Source of the DNA: a bacterium HR36
GTDB taxonomy: Bacteria > Planctomycetota > Planctomycetia > Gemmatales > HRBIN36
Length of the DNA: 13,848 bases
Assembly (NCBI GenBank): GCA_002898995.1
Contig: BEIM01000037.1
Span: forward strand, 1-13,848
Direction: 5' to 3'
Translations under genes and position numbers: made by a program
The notes under the pieces: generated by a model
Told to the model about the DNA's origin: nothing
Databases searched by the model: none
The model's input: only the letters and a program-made list of their open reading frames with translations
Part shown: piece by piece, positions 6,124 through 13,504 of the stretch
Layout: each line of letters starts with the position of its first letter
How positions within the stretch are numbered: the stretch's first letter is position 1

Positions 6124-6551
6124 TGCAAGCAGAGCCTGGTGCAGTCCCTCGCAGCGCTTCGCTGAGTGTTGAAGCGCTGCTGGTCTTGCCGGTGCTGCTG
6201 GTGGTAATACTGGGCGGGATCGAACTGGGCTTGCTGCTGAGCGCACGACACCAATTGTTTGGAGCCTGCCGCGAAGTCGGGCGACTGGCGGCGCTCGGCC
6301 ATGATCGCCCACAGCTCGCCTCTATTCTGGTGCAGTATCTCGGCGAAAGCAAATCGGCTAACGCGGAATTGATTATCGCCGATGAGCATGGCCAGACCGT
6401 GCATTCACCGCGCGAGATTCCCGCAGGTCGGCCTGTGATGGTGATAGTGCGTCTGCCAGCGACTTGCGCGGCCCCCGATTTACTTCGTCTGGTAGGATTC
6501 AGCCTTCGCAACCAGATTCTCGAAGTGCAAACCGTCTGGCGCCGCGAATAA
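6120..6551 (+). CDS. tadE: TadE-like pseudopilin of the Tad pilus
   Basis: 143 residues. The start ATG overlaps the peptidase stop in an ATGA, which implies translational coupling; a much longer open frame upstream in the same frame is only a shadow of the peptidase gene. The N-terminal SASLSVEALLVLPVLLVVIL fits the TadE pattern (normally G-AVAVEFALVLP) with Ala13 at -1 and Glu18 at +5. One membrane helix spans about 19-40, followed by the typical TadE stretch (SARHQLFGACREVGRLAALG) and a small periplasmic domain. TadE proteins are processed by the Tad prepilin peptidase and are needed for fibre assembly, perhaps as minor pilins. Directly coupled genes for enzyme and substrate support the call. 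Confidence 0.85.
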   Translation: MMQAEPGAVPRSASLSVEALLVLPVLLVVILGGIELGLLLSARHQLFGACREVGRLAALGHDRPQLASILVQYLGESKSANAELIIADEHGQTVHSPREIPAGRPVMVIVRLPATCAAPDLLRLVGFSLRNQILEVQTVWRRE

Positions 6552-6660
6552 ACTGGGGACTCGGCCAGTGCTGCACGCGTCTGCCGCAGACCAAAGTGCC
6601 CGGACATGGGTGCGGCTCGGCAGGACAATACCATCGTGAAACACCTTGGAGAAGACGGCA

Positions 6661-7914
6661 ATGCGACCAAGCACAATCCTGGCAGCCATCATAGCCATTG
6701 TGGTGGGCTTGTTGCTGGTGGTGTTAGTGCGCTGGTTGAAGCCCGAATGGTTCGGGTTACGGCCAGCTGAAGGACAGGCGCAGGCGGCGCAGGTTCTCGG
6801 GGAGCAGATTCTCGTGGCGGCCCGCAATATCTATGCGGGGAAGTGCATCACAGAGGAAGATGTGCGGGTGCGCTTGGCACGCCCCAATGAGAAAGAACAT
6901 TACAAGGGGCAACATCTGCTGCCTGCCTATGTCCCGGCAGCAATCGGGCGTGTGGCCGTGAAGCCGATTCCCGCGGATCACGCCCTCACCGAAGAGGCCC
7001 TGGAACCTCTGGATGCCTACAAAGATCAACTCGCCGAACGCATCACCCCAGGCATGCGGGCGGTCAATTTGCAATTGCCTATAACCGAATCGGGCGGCGG
7101 GTTGATTCGCGTGGGCGACTACGTGGATGTGCTCATCAAGACGACCATCGAGCCGAACCCCAATTGCTTGACGCTGGCTGAATTGTGTCGGCTTGGTTTG
7201 CCGGCAACCATGGAGGGGATCCTCGTTCGCGATGCGCGGGTTATTGTCCGCCGCAACGTCCTCTGGCCCAATTGCCGACCCTATTCCTTGTGTGTTACCA
7301 ACTTCATTCTCGAAACGGATCCGTATCGAGCGGCTCTGCTGGAGTACGCCAAAGACCGTGGCCTGATCACGCTTATCCCCATCAGCGATGTGGAACGGCG
7401 GATGGAATTGGAGTTTCGGCGTCAAGCTTTCTTAGACGACAAGGGAAGCTACCCGACTCGCCTGGTCAATATGAGCGCCAAAGAGATTCTAGAATACGAG
7501 GCGTCTCTGGAAAAACTACCCAGTGATGAGACCAAGCGGTACCTGACCTACCATCTGCGCACCAGCGAGGAATATCGGTTGGAGAATTTCCGCGTGCGGG
7601 ATGTGTTACGGGGAGAGCGGATGATCAACGACCAGGATTTGGCGCGGATTCTCGATTTACGGTTGCGGCAACCGCCTGCACCACCGCCGCCGACCACCGT
7701 GCAACGCGTCGTTGGTGTCAAGCCAGGCGAGCCCCACGTGTTCCCGACTACCGTGGCAGTACCCGCTACGTACAAACTCCCGCGTTACGAAGTGCTCACC
7801 GAATCGGGTGAGTTGGCATGGGTAGGCGAGGCTATCCGTTTGAATTACCGCTGCCCAGATGTAGTGTGCGATCCGCAAACGGGTCGCGCGACCGTGCGTT
7901 CGGGGGTGGGGTGA
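6661..7914 (+). CDS. cpaB: Flp pilus assembly protein CpaB/RcpC
   Basis: 417 residues. One N-terminal helix (about 5-23) anchors the protein in the inner membrane. A SAF domain follows at about 48-119 (EQILVAARNIYAGKCITEEDVRVR), then the RcpC/CpaB core with GMRAVNLQLPITES and GGGLIRVGDYVDVLI at 131-159 and a further conserved part up to about 250. CpaB works in the periplasm with the secretin and the pilus fibre. The length is above the usual 250-350: residues 250-417 form a charged, then proline-rich (around 338-346) extension ending in a small domain (YEVLTESGELAWVGEAIRL). The ATG at 6661 has GGAG 9 nt upstream; an in-frame TTG at 6646 lacks a suitable ribosome site. No secretin gene follows, which is unusual for this gene. 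Confidence 0.88.
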   Translation: MRPSTILAAIIAIVVGLLLVVLVRWLKPEWFGLRPAEGQAQAAQVLGEQILVAARNIYAGKCITEEDVRVRLARPNEKEHYKGQHLLPAYVPAAIGRVAVKPIPADHALTEEALEPLDAYKDQLAERITPGMRAVNLQLPITESGGGLIRVGDYVDVLIKTTIEPNPNCLTLAELCRLGLPATMEGILVRDARVIVRRNVLWPNCRPYSLCVTNFILETDPYRAALLEYAKDRGLITLIPISDVERRMELEFRRQAFLDDKGSYPTRLVNMSAKEILEYEASLEKLPSDETKRYLTYHLRTSEEYRLENFRVRDVLRGERMINDQDLARILDLRLRQPPAPPPPTTVQRVVGVKPGEPHVFPTTVAVPATYKLPRYEVLTESGELAWVGEAIRLNYRCPDVVCDPQTGRATVRSGVG

Positions 7915-8044
7915 CCGCCCGCACGACCGGCGCTGGTCCAGCGCACTACCGGAGTAACCCAGTCCCCATCTGTCCCACCTGCATTGGGCGTTGACCACCG
8001 CTGATAGCGGCACCGCGACGGAGCCTCGATTGCGACCTCGGCCT

Positions 8045-8070
8045 GGGGCACGGTTAGCCGTGCCCCTTTT
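8045..8070 (+). terminator. Intrinsic terminator between cpaB and tadG
   Basis: GGGGCACGG and CCGTGCCCC form a perfect 9-bp stem with the loop TTAG, followed by TTTT. The T-run is short, so termination may be partial. A promoter-like TAGGAT/TACACT stretch follows at 8077-8088 and might restart transcription for the tadG gene. Confidence 0.7.
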
Positions 8071-8120
8071 GCGAGCTAGGATACACTGGATCGCCCGGAA
8101 TCAACGAGGCAATAGATGTC

Positions 8121-9434
8121 ATGAATTGTCGGCGGGGCGGAGTAAGCTTGTGGGTGCTGGTGCTCTTGGGCGTGGTGCTAGCCGTGCTGGTCGTCATGGC
8201 CGACCTGGGCCTAATCTGGAACGCCCAAGGGGAGTTGCGAACGGCGGCCGATGCGGCAGCGCTAGCGGCGGCCCACGCCTGGGCCGAAAAGCTGGCTGCG
8301 AGTGCTCCGCCTGGCCTAAGCCCAGAAGCGCGGCAGGAGGTGTACCAAGAAGCTGCGCGGTACGTCGCCGAGCACGCCGGTTCGGTGCCCCTTTGCCTGC
8401 TGCCCAATCCCGATAACGACGTGCTGGGCGATGTCGTGTTTGGCTTTTACCACCGGAGCAGCGGTTTTACGCCGGCTCGGCAGCAGGAATTGGCGAGCCC
8501 CTGGCTCAATGCCGTGCGCGTTACCGTGTGTCGGGATGGGCGGCACGGCAACGCGGCAGGGTTGGTTTTTGGCCCGCTGTTTGGTTGGTCGGCCGCGGAA
8601 GTGCACGTCAGCGCGGTTGCCGTTCTGGAACGCCACATCCTCGGCTTCCAATGCACGGATGGGCAGGCGATTCCCGTGGTACCCATCGCCATACTTTCCG
8701 ATCCCAGCGGGCAGGCACCCGACTGCTGGGAGGCGCAAGTAGCCCAGGCCGACTTCCCTGGTGGGCTAGACCAAGATACGGCAACGCCCGCTACGGTGCG
8801 AATCCGCCTGCCCTTGTCTCCGAGCACTGCTTCGCTTGCAGCTGTGGGCCTGGGCGCAGAGGTTCCTGGCCCGTCGCCTTCTGCAGTAACTGGCAATGCT
8901 TGTGTGGTGCAAATCGGCACGCAAAACTGGAGCGAAGCGGTGCGGCAAATGGCCACCGGGATTTGGCCCCAGGACCTGGCCGGAGACGATTTCGCGGGAC
9001 GACTGGTGATTGACCCGGCCGCAGGATTTCGCCCGGTCCTTGCCTGGACAAGTGCTCCTGGGTTGAATGAACGCGAGTTGGCGGATTTATGGGCAGCATT
9101 GTCAGGGTTGCAGCAGCGTGGCGAGGTACGCATCTGGCCCCTGTATGCCGGTCTGCTGCCAAAAGCGGAGGCGCAAGCAGACGACGACAGACCGATAGCG
9201 GCAGTAAATGGTTTCGTTGCGGCACGAATTTTGCGGCTAGAATTGAGAAGCGGCGGTGCCCAAAGTAACCAGGGTACCTACCTGGAGCTCACCCTCCAAC
9301 CTCAGCTGCTGGTAACCCGCACCGCTATCCCCGCAGCGCACCTTCCTACGAGGAACTTGCCAGACGATCGCATAGAAAATCCGTACCTGACCCAGCCCAA
9401 TCGGTACGTGGTGCGAATACAATTAGCACAGTGA
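8121..9434 (+). CDS. TadG-like pilus assembly protein
   Basis: 437 residues. The N-terminus is the Tad/TadG signature: a basic-glycine start (MNCRRGGVSL), one membrane helix at 8-28, and the segment GELRTAADAAALAAAH at 37-52, which most TadG proteins share (xxLQxAADAAALA). The remaining 380 residues are predicted outside the inner membrane; they have few recognisable features, apart from several cysteines (for example LCLLPNPDND near 90, GFQCTDGQ near 180). No von Willebrand A motif (DxSxS) was seen, unlike many TadG proteins. A GAGG lies 11 nt before the ATG. It follows a terminator, so it may start a separate transcript with cpaF. TadG helps anchor or assemble the fibre in the periplasm; the exact role here is inferred from the family. 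Confidence 0.82.
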   Translation: MNCRRGGVSLWVLVLLGVVLAVLVVMADLGLIWNAQGELRTAADAAALAAAHAWAEKLAASAPPGLSPEARQEVYQEAARYVAEHAGSVPLCLLPNPDNDVLGDVVFGFYHRSSGFTPARQQELASPWLNAVRVTVCRDGRHGNAAGLVFGPLFGWSAAEVHVSAVAVLERHILGFQCTDGQAIPVVPIAILSDPSGQAPDCWEAQVAQADFPGGLDQDTATPATVRIRLPLSPSTASLAAVGLGAEVPGPSPSAVTGNACVVQIGTQNWSEAVRQMATGIWPQDLAGDDFAGRLVIDPAAGFRPVLAWTSAPGLNERELADLWAALSGLQQRGEVRIWPLYAGLLPKAEAQADDDRPIAAVNGFVAARILRLELRSGGAQSNQGTYLELTLQPQLLVTRTAIPAAHLPTRNLPDDRIENPYLTQPNRYVVRIQLAQ

Positions 9435-9500
9435 TATGCGCCGCCGAACAGATAGGCGACAGTATGAGGAGGTAGAGCAGGTGAGAGCGAGCCATGCGGC

Positions 9501-9519
9501 GACCAGCGGGAGGCTGGTC
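9501..9519 (+). promoter_or_regulatory. Stem-loop between tadG and cpaF
   Basis: GACCAGC and GCTGGTC form a perfect 7-bp stem around GGGAG, ending 17 nt before the cpaF ATG. There is no T-run. It could affect mRNA processing or translation of cpaF. Confidence 0.45.
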
Positions 9520-9536
9520 AGGAATTTGAGGCACTC

Positions 9537-10919
9537 ATGTTTCATCCGGGACAATCTTCGGCCGGGCCATCACACCAGCAGCTGCAAAAGCTGAAGGCGG
9601 ACATCCACCGCAAAATCGTCGAAATGCTCAACTTGTCGCGGTTGAGCCGGTGGGGACAGGAGCGGTTGCGCAAGGAAGTACGCAAACTGGCCCAGCAGTT
9701 GGTGGAAAATACCCCGGAATGCAAGCCGTTCAGCCCAGCGGAGAAAGAACGCTTAGTCAACGAAATCCTCGATGAAGCGTTTGGGCTGGGCCCGCTGGAA
9801 CCGCTGATGAGCGACCCGAGCATCAGCGACATTCTGGTAAACGGCCCGCATACGGTGTATGTGGAGCGGCACGGCCGATTGGAGCAAGTGCCAATCTGTT
9901 TTGCGGACAACGAGCACCTGATGCAAATGATCCAGCGCATAGTAGCCCGCGTGGGTCGGCGGCTAGATGAGATGTCGCCGATGGTGGATGCGCGGCTGCC
10001 GGACGGCTCGCGGGTGAACGCCATTGCCCCTCCGCTGGCACTCGATGGTCCGGTGCTCTCGATCCGCCGCTTCGGTATGCGCCTGACCGCCGAGCAATTG
10101 ATCCAAAACGGCACCATGCCTGTGGAATTTCTGGCGCTGCTACGGGCGGCGGTGGAAGCACGGATCAGTATGGTGATTTCTGGCGGTGCGGGCACGGGCA
10201 AGACGACTCTGCTCAACGTCTTGTCGCGGTATATTCCCCCCGATGAACGCCTGGTTACCATCGAAGATTCGGCCGAACTGAAATTACAGCAACCCCACGT
10301 GGTGCGGTTGGAAACACGCCCACCGAATCTGGAAGGCGTCGGCGAAGTGCGGCAGCGCGATCTGGTACGCAATGCCCTGCGGATGCGGCCGGATCGCATC
10401 ATCATCGGCGAATGCCGTGGCCCGGAAGCACTCGACATGCTGCAGGCCATGAACACGGGGCACGAAGGTTCGTTGACCACTGTCCACGCTAATGATACCC
10501 GCGACGCTTTGGCACGGCTGGAAATGATGGTGATGATGGCCGGCTACGAAATGCCCGTGCCCGTCATCCGCCAGTATATCGCCTCCGCCATCACCTTCAT
10601 CGTGCACCTGACACGACTCAAGGGCGGCGCCCGCAAAGTTACGCGCATCTCAGAGGTGATTGGTTTGCGCAACCGCAACTATGTCGTCCGCGATATTTTC
10701 GGCTTTCGGCAACTGGGTGTGCGGGACGGGGTGGCCTACGGTGAGTTTTACGCCACCGGCAAGATTCCCCGCTGTCTGGAACGCATTCGTGCCGCCGGCA
10801 TTGACCTGGCCGAAAGCCTTTTCGCCAAGCGCAGCATTCCGGCCGAATTTGAAATCGTGCAAACCTCACCCGTTGCCGCCGCTCACCCACAGCGCAAAGA
10901 GGCGGAAGTATCCCCCTAA
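9537..10919 (+). CDS. cpaF: Tad pilus assembly ATPase CpaF/TadA
   Basis: 460 residues, full length for this secretion ATPase family (T2SSE/VirB11-like). The N-terminal all-helical part (1-90) leads into the N-terminal domain (FGLGPLEPLMSDPSISDILV, with the VNGP turn). The ATPase core shows Walker A GGAGTGKT at 216-223, the Asp-box region VTIEDSAELKL at 240-250, Walker B RIIIGECRGPE at 287-297 and the His-box GHEGSLTTVHAN at 308-319. All catalytic residues are intact. It forms the cytoplasmic hexamer that powers pilin extraction and assembly together with TadB and TadC. GAGG lies 5 nt before the ATG. It is 102 bp after tadG, and a 238-bp gap precedes tadB. The usual upstream partner TadZ/CpaE is missing. 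Confidence 0.96.
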   Translation: MFHPGQSSAGPSHQQLQKLKADIHRKIVEMLNLSRLSRWGQERLRKEVRKLAQQLVENTPECKPFSPAEKERLVNEILDEAFGLGPLEPLMSDPSISDILVNGPHTVYVERHGRLEQVPICFADNEHLMQMIQRIVARVGRRLDEMSPMVDARLPDGSRVNAIAPPLALDGPVLSIRRFGMRLTAEQLIQNGTMPVEFLALLRAAVEARISMVISGGAGTGKTTLLNVLSRYIPPDERLVTIEDSAELKLQQPHVVRLETRPPNLEGVGEVRQRDLVRNALRMRPDRIIIGECRGPEALDMLQAMNTGHEGSLTTVHANDTRDALARLEMMVMMAGYEMPVPVIRQYIASAITFIVHLTRLKGGARKVTRISEVIGLRNRNYVVRDIFGFRQLGVRDGVAYGEFYATGKIPRCLERIRAAGIDLAESLFAKRSIPAEFEIVQTSPVAAAHPQRKEAEVSP

Positions 10920-10944
10920 GCTGGGGCCAAGAAAGACCGCCAGC

Positions 10945-10964
10945 GCCCTCGCTTTGCGAGAGGC
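10945..10964 (+). repeat. Small stem-loop after cpaF
   Basis: GCC-CTCGC and GCGAG-A-GGC pair over 8 bp with a bulged A and a TTT loop, 26 nt after the cpaF stop. It lacks a T-run, so it is at most a 3'-end stabiliser or a weak terminator. The rest of the 238-bp gap before tadB shows only the short direct repeat GCATGC-T-GCATGC at 11076-11088. Confidence 0.35.
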
Positions 10965-11157
10965 CGGCAATTCGCTCGCACGTGCCCGAAAACCCAACTG
11001 GGACTGAGCCGCCGCAACTTTCCCCACCTAGCTATTAGCTTGCCGTCAAAAAGAGACCGCATAAGAGGGTCGCCGGCATGCTGCATGCGAGGAACGGACA
11101 ATCGGCAGCTTGTCCCGATACATTCGCCAACGGGACTAACTGCACAGGTCTGACGAC

Positions 11158-12108
11158 ATGCCAGAAACCAAACTTCTCATGTTTCTGATGCTGGTGCTGG
11201 CCAGCGGCATTACGATGCTGGTGGCGCTGGCGGTGTTACGCTGGTGGGAAAAACGCGGTGTAGCCAGCCGGTCTGGTCAACCGAGTTCCGACCCTTCAGC
11301 GGAGACCATCGTGCTCCGCGCGGTCAAAGAAGGAGCGGCACCTCCGGAAAAGTTTCTCGACCGCCTCGATTTTCGCCTGCAATTGTTGCTCGAGCGAAGC
11401 GGGTTAGGTCTGGAACCGGCCGCCGGCGGATTATGGTTGGGGCTGGGGGCGTGCCTAGGAGCAGCAGTGGGATTCCTATGGTGGGAAAGCTTGCTCGGCG
11501 TCGCACTGGGCTTGGCGCTGGGTACCTTTGTCCCCCTGCTGGTTTTCGCGTTTTATGCCAGCAAACAACGCGAGAACATGCAGCGGCAATTGCCCGACGT
11601 GATTTTCAGCCTGGCGCGGTCGCTCCGCGCCAACCTGAGCCTGGAACAGGCGATCGCCCATGTGGGGGAAGAAACGCCCAATGTCCTTGGCCGGGAGTTT
11701 CGCCGCATCGCCGAGCAAATGTATCTGGGATTAGCCGCACCCGCAGCTCTCGAATCAGCAGCACGGCGTATTCCGTTGCCCGATTTTCATCTCCTGGTGG
11801 CACTGGTGACGCTGCATCGTGCAGCGGGGGGCAATTTACCGTTATTGCTGGACCGCCTGGCCGCCAGCGTCCGCGACCGCAATCAATTCCGCCAGTATTT
11901 CCGCACGGTTACCGGCCAGGCTCGCATCACGGCCTGGGCTATTGCCTTGTCCGTACCTGTGCTGTTTGTCGGGATGTGGTACTGGCAACCCGAATACGTC
12001 GGCCGATTTTTCCAGTCTAGCACGGGCGTCAGTGCTCTCGGCGTCGCTGCCGCGTTGGAACTGATCGGCCTAGCCTGGATTTACTGGATCCTGCGTGTGG
12101 ATTACTGA
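11158..12108 (+). CDS. tadB: Tad pilus inner-membrane platform protein TadB (T2SSF family)
   Basis: 316 residues. There is one helix at the N-terminus (about 6-28), a basic/polar linker, a pair of helices or a long hydrophobic region at 90-133, the cytoplasmic T2SSF domain at about 139-250 (QLPDVIFSLARSLRANLSLEQAI, later PLPDFHLLVALVTLHRAAGG) and two C-terminal helices at about 256-275 and 290-312. This is the layout of TadB. Together with TadC it forms the inner-membrane platform on which the CpaF ATPase acts. The ribosome site before the ATG is weak (AGG). The call as TadB rather than TadC rests on the position before a second T2SSF gene and on the RAAGGNLP-type motif typical of TadB. Confidence 0.92.
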   Translation: MPETKLLMFLMLVLASGITMLVALAVLRWWEKRGVASRSGQPSSDPSAETIVLRAVKEGAAPPEKFLDRLDFRLQLLLERSGLGLEPAAGGLWLGLGACLGAAVGFLWWESLLGVALGLALGTFVPLLVFAFYASKQRENMQRQLPDVIFSLARSLRANLSLEQAIAHVGEETPNVLGREFRRIAEQMYLGLAAPAALESAARRIPLPDFHLLVALVTLHRAAGGNLPLLLDRLAASVRDRNQFRQYFRTVTGQARITAWAIALSVPVLFVGMWYWQPEYVGRFFQSSTGVSALGVAAALELIGLAWIYWILRVDY

Positions 12109-12159
12109 CATGAGCGCACCTGCTTCCCAGCCAACCTCTGCCAAGAAGGAGCAGACTGC

Positions 12160-13218
12160 ATGACGGTGTGGAGCTGGATCATGCCGCTGGTGGTCTTTTG
12201 TCTGGCCGCCGGCATCACCTTCGCGTTGGTACAAAGTATCGCGAACTGGTGGGCCAAGCGGCGCCGCCGCTCCCCACACCATTCCGAAGCGGCCACACCC
12301 TCTTCCGGCGAACTGACGCTAGGTCCTGTGGCCGAAGCCCTGGCCCGCGGCTTGCCGACTCCCGAAGCCACACGCAGTGAACTGCAGCGCGATTTGTGGG
12401 CGGCTGGCTATTACCAGGCGCACGCCCTGACACATTACCTGGCGCTGCGAACCGCTCTGACCCTGTTACCGATTGTCGGGGCTTTAATCCTGGCGTTGCT
12501 GGTGCAACCCGAGTGGATTGCCCGCGTGCTCGTCGGCGGGGTGATTTTGGCGGCGCTCGGGTTTAGTTTGCCGCGCGCTTTTGTTGTCTTACGGGGCCGT
12601 ATGCGCGCTCGGGCCATCGAACGCGGTTTGCCTCACGCCGTGGACATGCTCACCTTGTGCCTGACCGCTGGGATGAACGTGCCGCAAGCCCTGTATCGTG
12701 TGAGTCAGGAATTGCGTGGTCCATATCCCGTATTGGCCGATGAATTCCTCCTGGCCGCGCAACAGGCCGAACTGCGGAATCTCAGTTTCGCTATGCAACA
12801 GTTTGCCGACCGCACGCAAGTCGCGGAAGTGCAAAACCTCGCCGTCGTGTTAGGCCAGGCCGAACGTCTCGGCACCGACATCGCCGGCGGGTTGCTCGAA
12901 TATGCTGCTTCCATGCGCACCGCCCTGCGGCAACAGGCGGACGGTGTCGCCAATCGGGCTTCCTTCTGGATGCTCTTCCCCTCCGTGCTTTGCTTGTTCA
13001 TTCCCGCGGTGATTATCCTGGTAGGTCCGGCCGTGCTGGAGCTACGGGAATTCCGCGCGTTTTCGGTGCGCGAAGATTTGCGCCGCATGCACGAAGCCTT
13101 CCAGCAAGCCAACCCGCAGACTCCCGTTCCCTCTCCGCTCGGCCCGAGCATATCCGCCGTGCCACCGCCTCCCGCTCTTCCCGCCTCCGAGATTCCTGAA
13201 GGCAGCCCATTCCAGTAA
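12160..13218 (+). CDS. tadC: Tad pilus inner-membrane platform protein TadC (T2SSF family)
   Basis: 352 residues. An N-terminal helix at 6-26 is followed by a strongly basic stretch (WWAKRRRRSPHH), two helices at about 96-116 and 121-141, the T2SSF domain at about 150-262 (LPHAVDMLTLCLTAGMNVPQAL, then AQAERLGTDIAGGL-type segment near 232-246) and a C-terminal helix at about 270-290. The tail 315-352 is rich in Pro and Ser (PSPLGPSISAVPPPPALP) and is unusual for TadC. GGAG lies 8 nt before the ATG. It pairs with TadB in the assembly platform. A 17-codon open frame fills the gap to tadB and overlaps this start. No TadD gene follows, though one usually does. Confidence 0.92.
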   Translation: MTVWSWIMPLVVFCLAAGITFALVQSIANWWAKRRRRSPHHSEAATPSSGELTLGPVAEALARGLPTPEATRSELQRDLWAAGYYQAHALTHYLALRTALTLLPIVGALILALLVQPEWIARVLVGGVILAALGFSLPRAFVVLRGRMRARAIERGLPHAVDMLTLCLTAGMNVPQALYRVSQELRGPYPVLADEFLLAAQQAELRNLSFAMQQFADRTQVAEVQNLAVVLGQAERLGTDIAGGLLEYAASMRTALRQQADGVANRASFWMLFPSVLCLFIPAVIILVGPAVLELREFRAFSVREDLRRMHEAFQQANPQTPVPSPLGPSISAVPPPPALPASEIPEGSPFQ

Positions 13219-13504
13219 GCTCCAATCCGTGTCGCCACGCCGCTGATGTTGTCGCTGGTCGTTGTTCTTCGCGTGCTTCTGCCGATGAGGAGAGCGAAAA
13301 TTCGCGATCCAATTGGCCCGATGATAATCAACTCCAAGTGCGTTGCCTTTTCCCCGCGGGATAGAAGCATCCCCACTGCCGTCCCACCATTGAACGCCGC
13401 GGTGCCGGGGTGCAACTTCTGCCGATGGGCATTTGCAGCTGGGCTTGGCGAATTCCGCCGGACCGTGTTACAATCCTGCCAACTCATCCACGGAGGGGAA
13501 TGCC
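13219..13504. other. Intergenic region between tadC and the chaperone gene
   Basis: 286 bp with no supported gene; open frames here are short and lack protein character. No clear terminator for the pilus cluster was found. The right end holds the promoter described at 13445-13474. Confidence 0.5.
13445..13474 (+). promoter_or_regulatory. Sigma70-like promoter of the chaperone gene
   Basis: TTGGCG (13445-13450) and TACAAT (13469-13474) are separated by 18 nt, giving 4 of 6 and 5 of 6 matches to the -35 and -10 consensus. It lies 30 bp before the chaperone ATG, so the leader would be about 25 nt. This suggests that the chaperone gene is not part of the pilus transcripts. Confidence 0.55.

Noticed and set aside
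10967..10982. CGGC-N7-TCGC as a sigma54 promoter for tadB
   Set aside because: The -24 T and one -12 T are both missing, and the match is no better than expected by chance in GC-rich DNA.
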